NCBI RefSeq assembly: GCF_001412535.1
Contig: NZ_CP011774.1
Coordinates: 1,235,501-1,299,500, forward strand
Direction: 5' to 3'
DNA from: Limnohabitans sp. 63ED37-2
GTDB lineage: Bacteria; Pseudomonadota; Gammaproteobacteria; Burkholderiales; Burkholderiaceae_C
Length of the DNA: 64,000 nucleotides
Part shown: positions 51,685 through 59,759 of the stretch, one piece after another
How positions within the stretch are numbered: the first letter of the stretch is position 1
Layout: each line of letters begins with the position of its first letter
Translations under genes and position numbers: made by a program
The notes under the pieces: generated by a model
The model's input: the letters and a program-made list of their open reading frames with translations, nothing else
Told to the model about the DNA's origin: nothing
The model's database searches: none

Positions 51685-53112
51685 ATGAGCAAACAATTTG
51701 ACGTCGTTGTCATCGGCGGTGGCCCCGGTGGCTACATTGCAGCCATCCGTGCTGCCCAACTCGGTTTCCAGGTCGCCTGCATCGACGAATGGAAAAACGC
51801 AGCTGGTGGCCCAGCCCCTGGCGGCACCTGCACCAACGTGGGCTGCATCCCCTCCAAGGCGCTGCTGCAGTCCAGCGAGCACTTTGACCATGCCAACCAC
51901 CACTTCGCCGAGCACGGCATCAGCGCCACGGGTGTGAAGATGGATGTGGCCCAGATGATCGCCCGCAAAGACACCGTGGTGAAGCAAAACAACGACGGCA
52001 TCTTGTACTTGCTGAAAAAGAACAAGGTCACGTTCTTCCACGGCCGTGGCCGCTTTGCGAGCAAGGCTGAAGGCGGCTACGAGATCAAGGTGGCAGGCAA
52101 GACCGAAGAGTCGATCACCGGTAAAAACATCATCATCGCCACCGGCTCCAACGCCCGTGCGCTGCCTGGCACCCCGTTTGACGAAGTCAATGTGTTGTCG
52201 AACGACGGCGCCTTGCGTTTGGCCGCTGTGCCCAAGAAGTTGGCCCTGATTGGTTCTGGCGTCATTGGTTTGGAGATGGGCTCGGTCTGGCGCCGTCTGG
52301 GCGCAGAGGTCACCATCCTCGAAGGTCTGCCCACATTCTTGGGCGCCGTGGACGAGCAAATCGCCAAAGAAGCCAAGAAGGCATTTGACAAGCAGGGCTT
52401 GAAGATCGAGCTGGGCGTGAAAGTCGGCGAGATCGTGAACGGCAAGAAAGGTGTCACGGTCAACTACACCAATGCCAAGGGCGAAGCCGTGAAGCTGGAC
52501 GCCGACAAGCTGATCATCTCGATCGGCCGTGTGCCCAACACCATCGGTCTGAACACCGAGGCTGTGGGCCTGCATCTCGACGAGCGCGGCGCCGTGGTGG
52601 TTGACGCCGACTGTAAAACCAACCTGCCAGGCGTGTGGGCGGTGGGTGACGTGGTGCGCGGCCCGATGCTGGCGCACAAAGCGGAAGAAGAGGGCGTGGC
52701 GGTGGCCGAGCGCATCGCGGGCCAACACGGTCACGTCAACTTCAACACCATCCCTTGGGTCATCTACACCAGCCCCGAGATCGCTTGGGTGGGCCGCACC
52801 GAGCAGCAGCTCAAGGCCGACGGCGTGGCGTACAAAGCCGGCTCGTTCCCGTTCCTCGCGAACGGCCGTGCCCGCGCCTTGGGCGACACCACCGGCATGG
52901 TCAAGATGCTGGCAGATGCGACCACCGACGAAATCTTGGGTGTGCACATCGTGGGCCCACAAGCTTCCGAGCTGATCGCCGAGGCCGTGGTGGCCATGGA
53001 ATTCCGCGCCAGCGCCGAAGACATTGCCCGCATCTGCCATGCACACCCCAGCTTGAGCGAGTCCACCAAAGAGGCCGCTTTGGCCGTGGACAAGCGCAGC
53101 TTGAACTTCTAA
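51685..53112 (+). CDS. lpdA: Dihydrolipoyl dehydrogenase (E3) of 2-oxoglutarate dehydrogenase
   Basis: The product has 475 residues, standard E3 length, with no lipoyl domain. The FAD motif VIGGGPGGYIAAIRAAQLG, redox site CTNVGC, NAD motif GSGVIGLEMGS and C-terminal HAHPSLSE are all present. It serves the sucAB complex. This differs from the PDH E3 at 1591-3420, which carries a lipoyl domain. ATG 51685 follows AAAAGG; the frame extends upstream over the hairpin without support. Confidence 0.96.
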   Translation: MSKQFDVVVIGGGPGGYIAAIRAAQLGFQVACIDEWKNAAGGPAPGGTCTNVGCIPSKALLQSSEHFDHANHHFAEHGISATGVKMDVAQMIARKDTVVKQNNDGILYLLKKNKVTFFHGRGRFASKAEGGYEIKVAGKTEESITGKNIIIATGSNARALPGTPFDEVNVLSNDGALRLAAVPKKLALIGSGVIGLEMGSVWRRLGAEVTILEGLPTFLGAVDEQIAKEAKKAFDKQGLKIELGVKVGEIVNGKKGVTVNYTNAKGEAVKLDADKLIISIGRVPNTIGLNTEAVGLHLDERGAVVVDADCKTNLPGVWAVGDVVRGPMLAHKAEEEGVAVAERIAGQHGHVNFNTIPWVIYTSPEIAWVGRTEQQLKADGVAYKAGSFPFLANGRARALGDTTGMVKMLADATTDEILGVHIVGPQASELIAEAVVAMEFRASAEDIARICHAHPSLSESTKEAALAVDKRSLNF

Positions 53113-53120
53113 GCCCTTGA

Positions 53121-53148
53121 CTCACCCGAAACTGCGGTTTTGGGTGAG
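53121..53148 (+). terminator. Hairpin after lpdA
   Basis: CTCACCC (53121-53127) pairs with GGGTGAG (53142-53148), and the inner AAAC/GTTT extends the stem around TGCG. No long T-run follows. It is the first of two hairpins before zapE. Confidence 0.5.
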
Positions 53149-53173
53149 TTGGGTTAAAGTTCCGCATCCCTGA

Positions 53174-53202
53174 AAACCCGGGCCTGGTCCCGGGTTTTGT
53201 TA
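53174..53202 (+). terminator. Intrinsic terminator between lpdA and zapE
   Basis: AAAACCCGGG (53174-53183) and CCCGGGTTTT (53190-53199) form a perfect 10-bp stem around CCTGGT, with the T-run inside the stem and GTT after it. It probably ends the suc operon. Confidence 0.75.
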
Positions 53203-53225
53203 TTGATTTCAAGAGCAAGTCACCC

Positions 53226-54323
53226 ATGTCCGTTCGTGAAGTTTACGAAGAAGAACTCCAAAAACGGGGCTACCAAAGCGACCCCGCGCAACTGCGGGCC
53301 ATTGAGGCGCTGGAGCGCTGCGCCAAGGAGTGGGCAGCTTACAAGTCCAAGCGCTCGGGTCTGCTGGGCAAATTCCTGAGCCGCCCCGAGATTCCCAAGG
53401 GGGTTTACATGTTTGGCGGGGTGGGACGCGGCAAGAGCTTTTTGATGGACTGCTTTTTTGCGGCCGTGCCCATTGAGCGCAAAACCCGTCTGCACTTTCA
53501 CGAATTCATGCGCGAGGTGCACCGCGAACTGTCTGTGATCCAGGGGACCGTCAACCCGCTCGATGAGTTGGGCAAACGCATGGCCAAGCGTTACCAGTTG
53601 ATCTGTTTTGACGAGTTCCATGTGGCCGACATCACCGACGCCATGATCTTGCACCGCCTGCTGGTGGCCCTGTTCGACAATGGTGTGGGCTTTGTCACCA
53701 CCTCCAACTTCGAGCCCGATGGCTTGTACCCCGACGGTCTGCACCGTGACCGCATCTTGCCCGCGATTGCTTTGCTGAACCAGCGCATGCAAGTTTTGAA
53801 CGTGGACAACGGCACCGACTACCGCCGCCGCACGTTGGAGATGGTCAAGCTCTACCACTCGCCTTTGGGTGAGCAGGCCGATGCCGAGATGAACGACGCC
53901 TTCAACCGCCTGGCCACCGGGCCGGACGAAGACCCGGTGCTGCACATCGAGGCCCGTGAAATCAACGCCAAACGCCGTGCGGGTGATGTGGTCTGGTTTG
54001 ATTTTCGTGCCATTTGTGGCGGCCCGCGTTCGCAAAACGACTACCTCGAAATCGCCACGCAGTACCACACCGTGCTGCTGAGCAACGTGCCGCACATGCC
54101 CGTGAGCATGGCCTCCGAGGCGCGGCGTTTCACCTGGTTGATCGACGTGCTTTACGACCGCCGGGTCAAGCTGATCATGTCGGCCGCTGTGCCGCCTGAA
54201 GGCTTGTACACCGCTGGGCCCATGTCGCACGAATTTCCGCGCACGGTCTCACGCCTACACGAGATGCAGTCGAGTGAGTTCTTGGCGCTGGAGCACCGCA
54301 CCGTGGACACGCACCTCACATGA
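53226..54323 (+). CDS. zapE: Cell division ATPase ZapE (AFG1-like)
   Basis: The product has 365 residues. Walker A is FGGVGRGKSFLMD, Walker B LICFDEFHVAD, with the AFG1-family block FHEFMREVHREL. ZapE is a cytoplasmic ATPase that binds FtsZ during constriction in E. coli. It is first in a chain of four genes with 4-base overlaps. Its position after sucAB-lpdA is common in Burkholderiales. Confidence 0.94.
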   Translation: MSVREVYEEELQKRGYQSDPAQLRAIEALERCAKEWAAYKSKRSGLLGKFLSRPEIPKGVYMFGGVGRGKSFLMDCFFAAVPIERKTRLHFHEFMREVHRELSVIQGTVNPLDELGKRMAKRYQLICFDEFHVADITDAMILHRLLVALFDNGVGFVTTSNFEPDGLYPDGLHRDRILPAIALLNQRMQVLNVDNGTDYRRRTLEMVKLYHSPLGEQADAEMNDAFNRLATGPDEDPVLHIEAREINAKRRAGDVVWFDFRAICGGPRSQNDYLEIATQYHTVLLSNVPHMPVSMASEARRFTWLIDVLYDRRVKLIMSAAVPPEGLYTAGPMSHEFPRTVSRLHEMQSSEFLALEHRTVDTHLT

Positions 54324-54775
54324 CACGTGGATTTATCAGCGCGAGTTGTGGCCTGGCGCTGGGTCTTTTGGCGGGCTGTAGCTTTCAAGCCCCCATCGTC
54401 CAGGAGCCTTCTGTGCCTTGGGTCGCGCCATCGGGCAGCGCCACCACCACGTCCACCCCACCGGAAACACGCCCGTCAAGTCAGGGCCCGGCCTCCCAAC
54501 AAGACGATCTGCCCGAGGCCATCACCCGTCAACGGCAGACGCTGGCGGCGCACCGCAGCGCCATCGCTCAGGCCGAAGCGGCGCAGCAGGCCGTGTGCTG
54601 GCAAAAGTTTGCCGTGAATGCTTGTTTGAGTGAAGCGCGTCGCACCCGCAGACAGGCGCTGGAGCCGCTGCGGCAGCAGGAGTTGGCCCTGAACGCCCAA
54701 GAGCGCTTGTGGCGCACCGAGCAGCGTGAGCGGCGACTGCAGGGCAAACAAACTGTTGGCCGGGACATACCATGA
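54320..54775 (+). CDS. Predicted lipoprotein, unknown function
   Basis: The product has 151 residues. A signal with lipobox LLAGC (lipidated Cys20) is followed by a Ser/Thr/Pro-rich linker and a Gln/Arg/Ala-rich C-terminal helix likely to form a coiled coil (about 68-140), containing two cysteines (CWQKFAVNAC). Its ATG overlaps the zapE stop as ATGA, and its stop overlaps the next start in the same way. I do not recognise the family. Confidence 0.75.
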   Translation: MTRGFISASCGLALGLLAGCSFQAPIVQEPSVPWVAPSGSATTTSTPPETRPSSQGPASQQDDLPEAITRQRQTLAAHRSAIAQAEAAQQAVCWQKFAVNACLSEARRTRRQALEPLRQQELALNAQERLWRTEQRERRLQGKQTVGRDIP

Positions 54776-55014
54776 GCGTGGACAATCCCAACGATGCCAA
54801 TCCAAGCGCTGCGATGGATTTGCACTCGCCACAGCGTCAGTTGATCGAGTGGCAAATCGAGCATGCCGACCTCGACGCCCTGATCGATCAGGCGGCCTTG
54901 ATGCCTGGCCACATGGATGAGCTGCGTTTGCGCCGCATGAAAAAACGCCGCCTGGCCTTGCGCGACCAGATGGCCAGCCTGCAAGCGCAGTTGGCACCCA
55001 AGGAGCCCGCTTGA
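54772..55014 (+). CDS. DUF465 (YdcH-like) small protein
   Basis: The product has 80 residues, with an all-helical body HRQLIEWQ-like start (SPQRQLIEWQIEHADLDALI), then LRLRRMKKRRLALRDQM, the typical DUF465 pattern of a short helical hairpin with a basic second helix. Function is unknown. It overlaps both neighbours by 4 bases. Confidence 0.85.
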   Translation: MSVDNPNDANPSAAMDLHSPQRQLIEWQIEHADLDALIDQAALMPGHMDELRLRRMKKRRLALRDQMASLQAQLAPKEPA

Positions 55015-57149
55015 ACAGGCTGGACCAGCAGGTTGCCGATGTCCTGTCCACCCACGGGGTGCTTGCGCAAAAGGTGCCCGGCTTTCAGCCCCGGCAGGGC
55101 CAGTCCGACATGGCCATGGCCGTCAGCCGCACGGTGCAGGATGGCGGACAGCTCGTGGTGGAGGCGGGTACTGGCACGGGAAAAACCTATGCTTACTTGG
55201 TGCCGGTCTTGCTCAGTGGTCAGCGGGTGCTGGTGTCCACCGCCACCAAGGCACTGCAAGACCAATTGTTTTCACGCGACATCCCGCGCCTGGTGGAGGT
55301 GTTGGGTCTGCCCATTCGAGTGGCCTTGCTCAAAGGGCGCTCCAACTACCTGTGCCTTCACCGCATGGAGCAAGCACGGCACAGCCCCGAGTCGGCCCAG
55401 CCGGGAGCACAAAAGGCCCTGGCCAAGATCGAGACTTGGGCGCAGTCCACCCGCACAGGCGACATGGCCGAGCTGACGGGTCTGGACGAGCGCTCTTCCT
55501 TGTGGCCGTTGGTCACCTCCACCCGTGACAACTGCCTGGGATCGACTTGCCCGCGCTACCGGGCTTGCCATGTGAATCTGGCCCGCAAAGAAGCCATGGC
55601 CTCGGATGTGGTGGTCATCAACCACCATTTGTTTTTTGCCGACCTGTCGGTTCGCGAATCGGGCGTGGCCGAGTTGTTGCCCACGGTGCGAGTGACGGTG
55701 TTCGACGAAGCCCATCAACTCAATGAAATTGGGGTGAATTTCCTGGGCAAGCAACTGTCTACGGTGCAATTGCACGAGTTGGTGCGCGACGTCTTGGCCA
55801 CCGGTTTGCAATTGGCGCGAGGCCTCGTGGATTGGCAGGCCCTGAGCGCGGGCCTTGAAAAAGCAGCCCGTGATTGGCGACTGGCCGCGGGCATGCACCG
55901 CGGCTCGGTGCGCTTGCGCTGGAGCGACCAACACCCCGAGGGTGTGGAGCCCAGCGAATGGGACGCGGCTTTGCAGGCGGTGACACAAGCGCTGGCGCAT
56001 TTGCAAAATGGCCTGGACATGGTCAGCGAGCTGGCCCCAGATTTTCAACGCCTGGGCGACCGCACTCGGGAGCTGTTGCAGCGAGCGGCCTTGTTTGCCG
56101 ACACGCCCAACCCCGAAGGCGTTCGCTGGGCCGAGGTCAGTGCGCAGCTGCGCCTGATCGAATCGCCCTTGGACATTGCGCAGGCCTTTTCTGCCTTGAC
56201 CCGTCCAGTGTCAGCCGCGCCGCCCGGTGATGCCGAGTCTGGCGCTGCCCTGAGTCTTGGTGTTGATCCCGATTCGCTGGAGGCCTTGATGGCCGGAGAC
56301 CCGCGAAACGCCGGGGGCGAAGCCATGGCAGGGCCTGCAGGTGGCGTGGGCCAGCGGGCCTGGATTTTCACCTCGGCCACTTTGGGGGACGAGCCGAGTT
56401 TGCGCTGGTTCACCGAGCCTTGTGGCCTGAGCTCGGCCGAGGTCATGCAGGTGGACAGCCCATTTGACTATGCCCAGCAAGCGGCCTTGTATGTGCCGCC
56501 CCACCTGCCGCGCCCGGGTGACCCGGCTCACGCCCGCCAGGTGGCCGCTTTGGTGCTGGAGGCGCTGGCCATTTTGGGTGGCCGAACGCTGGTGCTGACC
56601 ACCACCTTGAATGCCATGCGCAGCATTGGCGAGCAACTGCAAGCGCAGTGCGAGGGGCGTGTGGAAGTGCTGGTGCAGGGCCAAAGCCCCAAACGTCGGT
56701 TGATGGAACGCTTTCGCGAAGGTGGCGGTTTGGGCGATGCGCATGGCCGCACGGGCTGTGTGCTGGTGGCGTCGGCCTCATTTTGGGAAGGTTTTGATGT
56801 GCCCGGTGACGCGCTGCAGCTGGTGGTCATCGACAAACTGCCTTTTCCACCGCCGGGTGACCCGCTGTTTGAGGCCCGCAGCCAGCGCGTCACGCAGCAG
56901 GGCAAAAGCGCTTTTGCCGACCACGCATTGCCGGAGGCGGCGGTGTCACTCAAACAGGGGGCAGGGCGATTGATCCGCAGTGAAACCGATCGCGGCATAT
57001 TGGTGGTCTGTGACAACCGGCTCAGCACCATGGCCTATGGTCGCCGCCTGGTGCGGGGTTTGCCCGCCATGCGCCGCTTGGAGGACCATGCGGCTTTTCT
57101 GGACGCGTTGCGTCAGCTCACCACAGACGCCAGCCACCCGAGCGCTTGA
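55011..57149 (+). CDS. DinG/YoaA-type ATP-dependent DNA helicase
   Basis: The product has 712 residues. SF2 Fe-S helicase of the XPD type: Walker A EAGTGTGKTYAYL, Fe-S cysteines in NYLCLHRME and CLGSTCPRYRAC, DEAH box VFDEAHQL, motif V/VI around GAGRLIRSETDRG. It unwinds DNA 5' to 3' by family analogy. The start is an unusual TTG at 55011 overlapping the previous stop, supported by AAGGAG 5 bases upstream. The gene ends 32 bases inside the convergent bamD. Confidence 0.92.
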   Translation: MNRLDQQVADVLSTHGVLAQKVPGFQPRQGQSDMAMAVSRTVQDGGQLVVEAGTGTGKTYAYLVPVLLSGQRVLVSTATKALQDQLFSRDIPRLVEVLGLPIRVALLKGRSNYLCLHRMEQARHSPESAQPGAQKALAKIETWAQSTRTGDMAELTGLDERSSLWPLVTSTRDNCLGSTCPRYRACHVNLARKEAMASDVVVINHHLFFADLSVRESGVAELLPTVRVTVFDEAHQLNEIGVNFLGKQLSTVQLHELVRDVLATGLQLARGLVDWQALSAGLEKAARDWRLAAGMHRGSVRLRWSDQHPEGVEPSEWDAALQAVTQALAHLQNGLDMVSELAPDFQRLGDRTRELLQRAALFADTPNPEGVRWAEVSAQLRLIESPLDIAQAFSALTRPVSAAPPGDAESGAALSLGVDPDSLEALMAGDPRNAGGEAMAGPAGGVGQRAWIFTSATLGDEPSLRWFTEPCGLSSAEVMQVDSPFDYAQQAALYVPPHLPRPGDPAHARQVAALVLEALAILGGRTLVLTTTLNAMRSIGEQLQAQCEGRVEVLVQGQSPKRRLMERFREGGGLGDAHGRTGCVLVASASFWEGFDVPGDALQLVVIDKLPFPPPGDPLFEARSQRVTQQGKSAFADHALPEAAVSLKQGAGRLIRSETDRGILVVCDNRLSTMAYGRRLVRGLPAMRRLEDHAAFLDALRQLTTDASHPSA

Positions 57150-57927
57150 CCTCGGCGCCATCGGTGAGCAAAAAGGCCGACTTGGGGAAGTTGGTCTCCA
57201 GCACGCGACGGGCATCGTTGCTCAGCGCCGTCATGCCCATGGCCTTGTAGGAACTGATCAAAATCGCCAGCGCTTCTTCAAGGGCAGGCACCCCCTGGTA
57301 ATCGGCAATGGCTTGCTGAGCCCGGTTGATGGCGGCCACATGGGCACCGCGGCTGGCGTAGTAGCGGGCCACATGCACCTCATAAGCGGCCAGTGAGTTG
57401 ACGATGTGTGTCATGCGCTGACGGGCATCGGCGCTGTATTTGGATTCTGGAAAGCGGGTGCTCAACTCGCGAAACGCTTCATAAGAGTCTTTGGCGGCCT
57501 TTTGGTCGCGCTCAGACAGGTCTTGCCGCGTGATGAAGGAAAACAGCCCGAGGTTGTCGTTGAAGTTGACCAGACCTTTGAGGTAGAGCGCGTAGTCAAT
57601 GGCCGGGCTGGTGGGGTGCAGGCGGATGAAGCGGTCCAGGGTGGCCACGGCCTGGATTTTGTCGCCGGTTTTGTACTGGGCAAAGGCCTTGTCAATCTGG
57701 GCTTGCTGGGCCAGTGCGGTGCCGGCTGCGCGGCCTTCGAGCTTTTCGTAGTAGCCAATGGCCTTGTCCCAAGCACCAGCCTTGGCCTCATCTCGGGCTT
57801 CGCTGTAGATTTTTTCAGGGGTCCAACCCGCTGTGACGTCCTTGGTGGTGTTCGCGCAGCCGCTCAGAAAGAGTCCCGTGGCCAAAACCAGGCCGACTGG
57901 AACCATCGATAATCTGAAGCTTTGCAT
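57118..57927 (-). CDS. bamD: Outer membrane assembly lipoprotein BamD
   Basis: The product has 269 residues. Signal with lipobox LFLSGC (lipidated Cys24), then tetratricopeptide-like repeats (about 40-245) with IYSEARDEAKAGAWDKAIGYYEKL and DYALYLKGLVNF. It is a subunit of the BAM complex that inserts beta-barrel proteins into the outer membrane. ATG 57927 is preceded by AAGGTGA 6 bases upstream; an in-frame GTG 57936 overlaps that site and is less likely. It is divergent from rluD by 50 bases, as in many betaproteobacteria. Confidence 0.95.
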   Translation of the reverse strand: MQSFRLSMVPVGLVLATGLFLSGCANTTKDVTAGWTPEKIYSEARDEAKAGAWDKAIGYYEKLEGRAAGTALAQQAQIDKAFAQYKTGDKIQAVATLDRFIRLHPTSPAIDYALYLKGLVNFNDNLGLFSFITRQDLSERDQKAAKDSYEAFRELSTRFPESKYSADARQRMTHIVNSLAAYEVHVARYYASRGAHVAAINRAQQAIADYQGVPALEEALAILISSYKAMGMTALSNDARRVLETNFPKSAFLLTDGAEVKRSGGWRLW

Positions 57928-57977
57928 CTGTGTCACCTTGATTGTTGAACCCTTTGATTATATCGACCGACCCCGAA

Positions 57978-58970
57978 ATGAATGACTCCGGCGAGCTGCC
58001 GGAAGATGTCGAGCCCTTGCTGGAATCGTCGCAAGAAGAGGTGCGTGTGGCTGCAGTGCCTGTGGCTTTGCATGGTCAGCGGCTGGATCGGGTGTTGGCA
58101 CAGCTGGTGCCGGAGTTTTCACGCAGTTATTTGCAGCAACTCATTGAGCAAGGCGAAGCGCTCATCGATGGCCGTGTCACCACCAAGGTGTCGGCCAAGG
58201 TCAGGTTGGGGCACCTGCTCCAAATCACCTTGCGGGCCACGCCGCAGTCTCAGGCCTTTGTGCCCGAAGCCATGCCGATCGAGGTGGTGTACGAAGACGA
58301 GCACCTGCGCGTGATCCACAAACCGCCGGGTCTGGTGGTGCATCCCGCCCCGGGCAACTGGCGCGGCACTTTGCTCAATGGTTTGTTGGCGCTCGACCCC
58401 AAAGCCAGCGAAGTGCCCCGCGCTGGCATCGTCCACCGACTGGACAAAGACACCAGTGGCTTGATGGTGGTGGCCCGCACGCGCCAGGCCATGGATGCGC
58501 TGGTGTCTCAAATTGCGGCGCGGCAAGTGCACCGCCAGTACCTGGCCTTGGCGCACAAAAACTGGACCGGCGCATCACCGCGCACTCTCGAAGCCGCCAT
58601 TGGCCGAGACCCGGCCAACCGCCTGCGCATGGCCGTGGTGGACCTGAGCCACCAGTCGGGCAAAACGGCGTCCACGACCTTCGATCTGCTGGCCCAGGGC
58701 GAGCGTTGCTGCCTGGTCCAATGCACCTTGCACACCGGGCGCACGCACCAAATCCGGGTGCACATGGCGCACCTGGGGCACCCTTTGTTGGGGGACGCCG
58801 TCTATGGCGGTGTGCCTTTGGGCGGCATGAGTCGCCAAGCCTTGCATGCCTGGCGACTGGCTTTTGAGCACCCCATCACCGGGGAGTGCATCGACCTGAC
58901 ATCGGATTGGCCCGAGGACATGGCCCAGGCCCTCCAGAATTTGGGCCTCAGTTACAATCTGAGCCCTTGA
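57978..58970 (+). CDS. rluD: 23S rRNA pseudouridine synthase RluD
   Basis: The product has 330 residues. An S4 domain (about 40-100, HGQRLDRVLAQLVPEFSRSY) precedes the RluA-family catalytic domain with HRLDKDTSGLMVVA (catalytic Asp) and HTGRTHQIRVHM. It converts uridines in helix 69 of 23S rRNA to pseudouridine. ATG 57978 is preferred over the upstream TTG. It is divergent from bamD, a classic pair. Confidence 0.93.
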   Translation: MNDSGELPEDVEPLLESSQEEVRVAAVPVALHGQRLDRVLAQLVPEFSRSYLQQLIEQGEALIDGRVTTKVSAKVRLGHLLQITLRATPQSQAFVPEAMPIEVVYEDEHLRVIHKPPGLVVHPAPGNWRGTLLNGLLALDPKASEVPRAGIVHRLDKDTSGLMVVARTRQAMDALVSQIAARQVHRQYLALAHKNWTGASPRTLEAAIGRDPANRLRMAVVDLSHQSGKTASTTFDLLAQGERCCLVQCTLHTGRTHQIRVHMAHLGHPLLGDAVYGGVPLGGMSRQALHAWRLAFEHPITGECIDLTSDWPEDMAQALQNLGLSYNLSP

Positions 58971-58994
58971 AGCGAAGCTGAAGCCCATTGGCTT

Positions 58995-59018
58995 ATCCCC
59001 ACCTGTGGGATTCTTTTT
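58995..59018 (+). terminator. Intrinsic terminator of rluD
   Basis: ATCCCCAC (58995-59002) pairs with GTGGGAT (59005-59011) with one bulged C, followed by TCTTTTT. It lies 24 bases after the rluD stop. Confidence 0.75.
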
Positions 59019-59040
59019 CAGTTGATCGTTTCATTTCGAC

Positions 59041-59083
59041 ACGCCGTGAGGCGTTTTGCCACCACGCCGTGAGGCGTTTTTTT
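59041..59083 (+). repeat. Tandem terminator-like hairpins before scpB
   Basis: The same hairpin occurs twice with a 23-base period: ACGCC-GTGA-GGCGT at 59041-59054 (then TTT) and at 59064-59077 (then TTTTTT). The second copy ends 16 bases before the scpB start codon. As terminators they would block any transcript reaching scpB from upstream. Confidence 0.8.
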
Positions 59084-59099
59084 CCGAAAGACCGACACC

Positions 59100-59759
59100 A
59101 TGAATACGGCGCAAGCCAAGCGTGTCCTGGAAACGGCCCTGCTCACAGCGGGCCAGCCATTGTCATTACGCGACATGCGCGTGCTGTTTGACGATGCGCT
59201 CGGGGCTGACACCCTGCGGCTGATGCTGCAAGAACTCGAATTGGAATGGGCGGGCAAAGGCTTGGAGCTGACCCACGTGGCCAGTGGCTGGCGCTTTCAA
59301 AGCCGCCCAGAGCTGCGGATGTATCTGGACCGTCTGCACCCCGAAAAACCCCCCAAATACACCCGCGCCGTGCTGGAAACCCTGGCCATCATTGCCTACC
59401 GCCAACCGGTCACCCGGGGCGATATGGAAGACATCCGTGGCGTGACCATCGGCTCGCAAATCATCAAACAGCTCGAAGACCGTGGATGGGTCGAGGTCAT
59501 TGGCCACCGTGAAACCGTGGGCCGTCCCAGCTTGTTTGCCACCACACGCCAGTTTTTGGACGATTTGGGCCTGTCCTCGCTGGACCAATTGCCTTTGCTC
59601 TCCCAAGTGGATTCACCCATGTCGGCCCTGGCGGGCATGCTGGAAGAGTCTCCGGCGCAAGCCAGCCTGTCACTTGAAGAGGCCTTGGCCGAATCGGTCG
59701 AACTGGCCGATGCGGACCCTGCCAACACCGGCCTCGGCCAAGAAAACACCCCCACATGA
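59100..59759 (+). CDS. scpB: Segregation and condensation protein B
   Basis: The product has 219 residues. Winged-helix pattern with LRLMLQELELEWAGKGLEL, then RAVLETLAIIAYRQPVTRGDMEDIRGV and WVEVIGHRETVGRPSLFATT, the ScpB signature. It is the kleisin-interacting subunit of the Smc-ScpAB condensin. It overlaps rluB by ATGA. No scpA is in the window. Confidence 0.94.
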   Translation: MNTAQAKRVLETALLTAGQPLSLRDMRVLFDDALGADTLRLMLQELELEWAGKGLELTHVASGWRFQSRPELRMYLDRLHPEKPPKYTRAVLETLAIIAYRQPVTRGDMEDIRGVTIGSQIIKQLEDRGWVEVIGHRETVGRPSLFATTRQFLDDLGLSSLDQLPLLSQVDSPMSALAGMLEESPAQASLSLEEALAESVELADADPANTGLGQENTPT

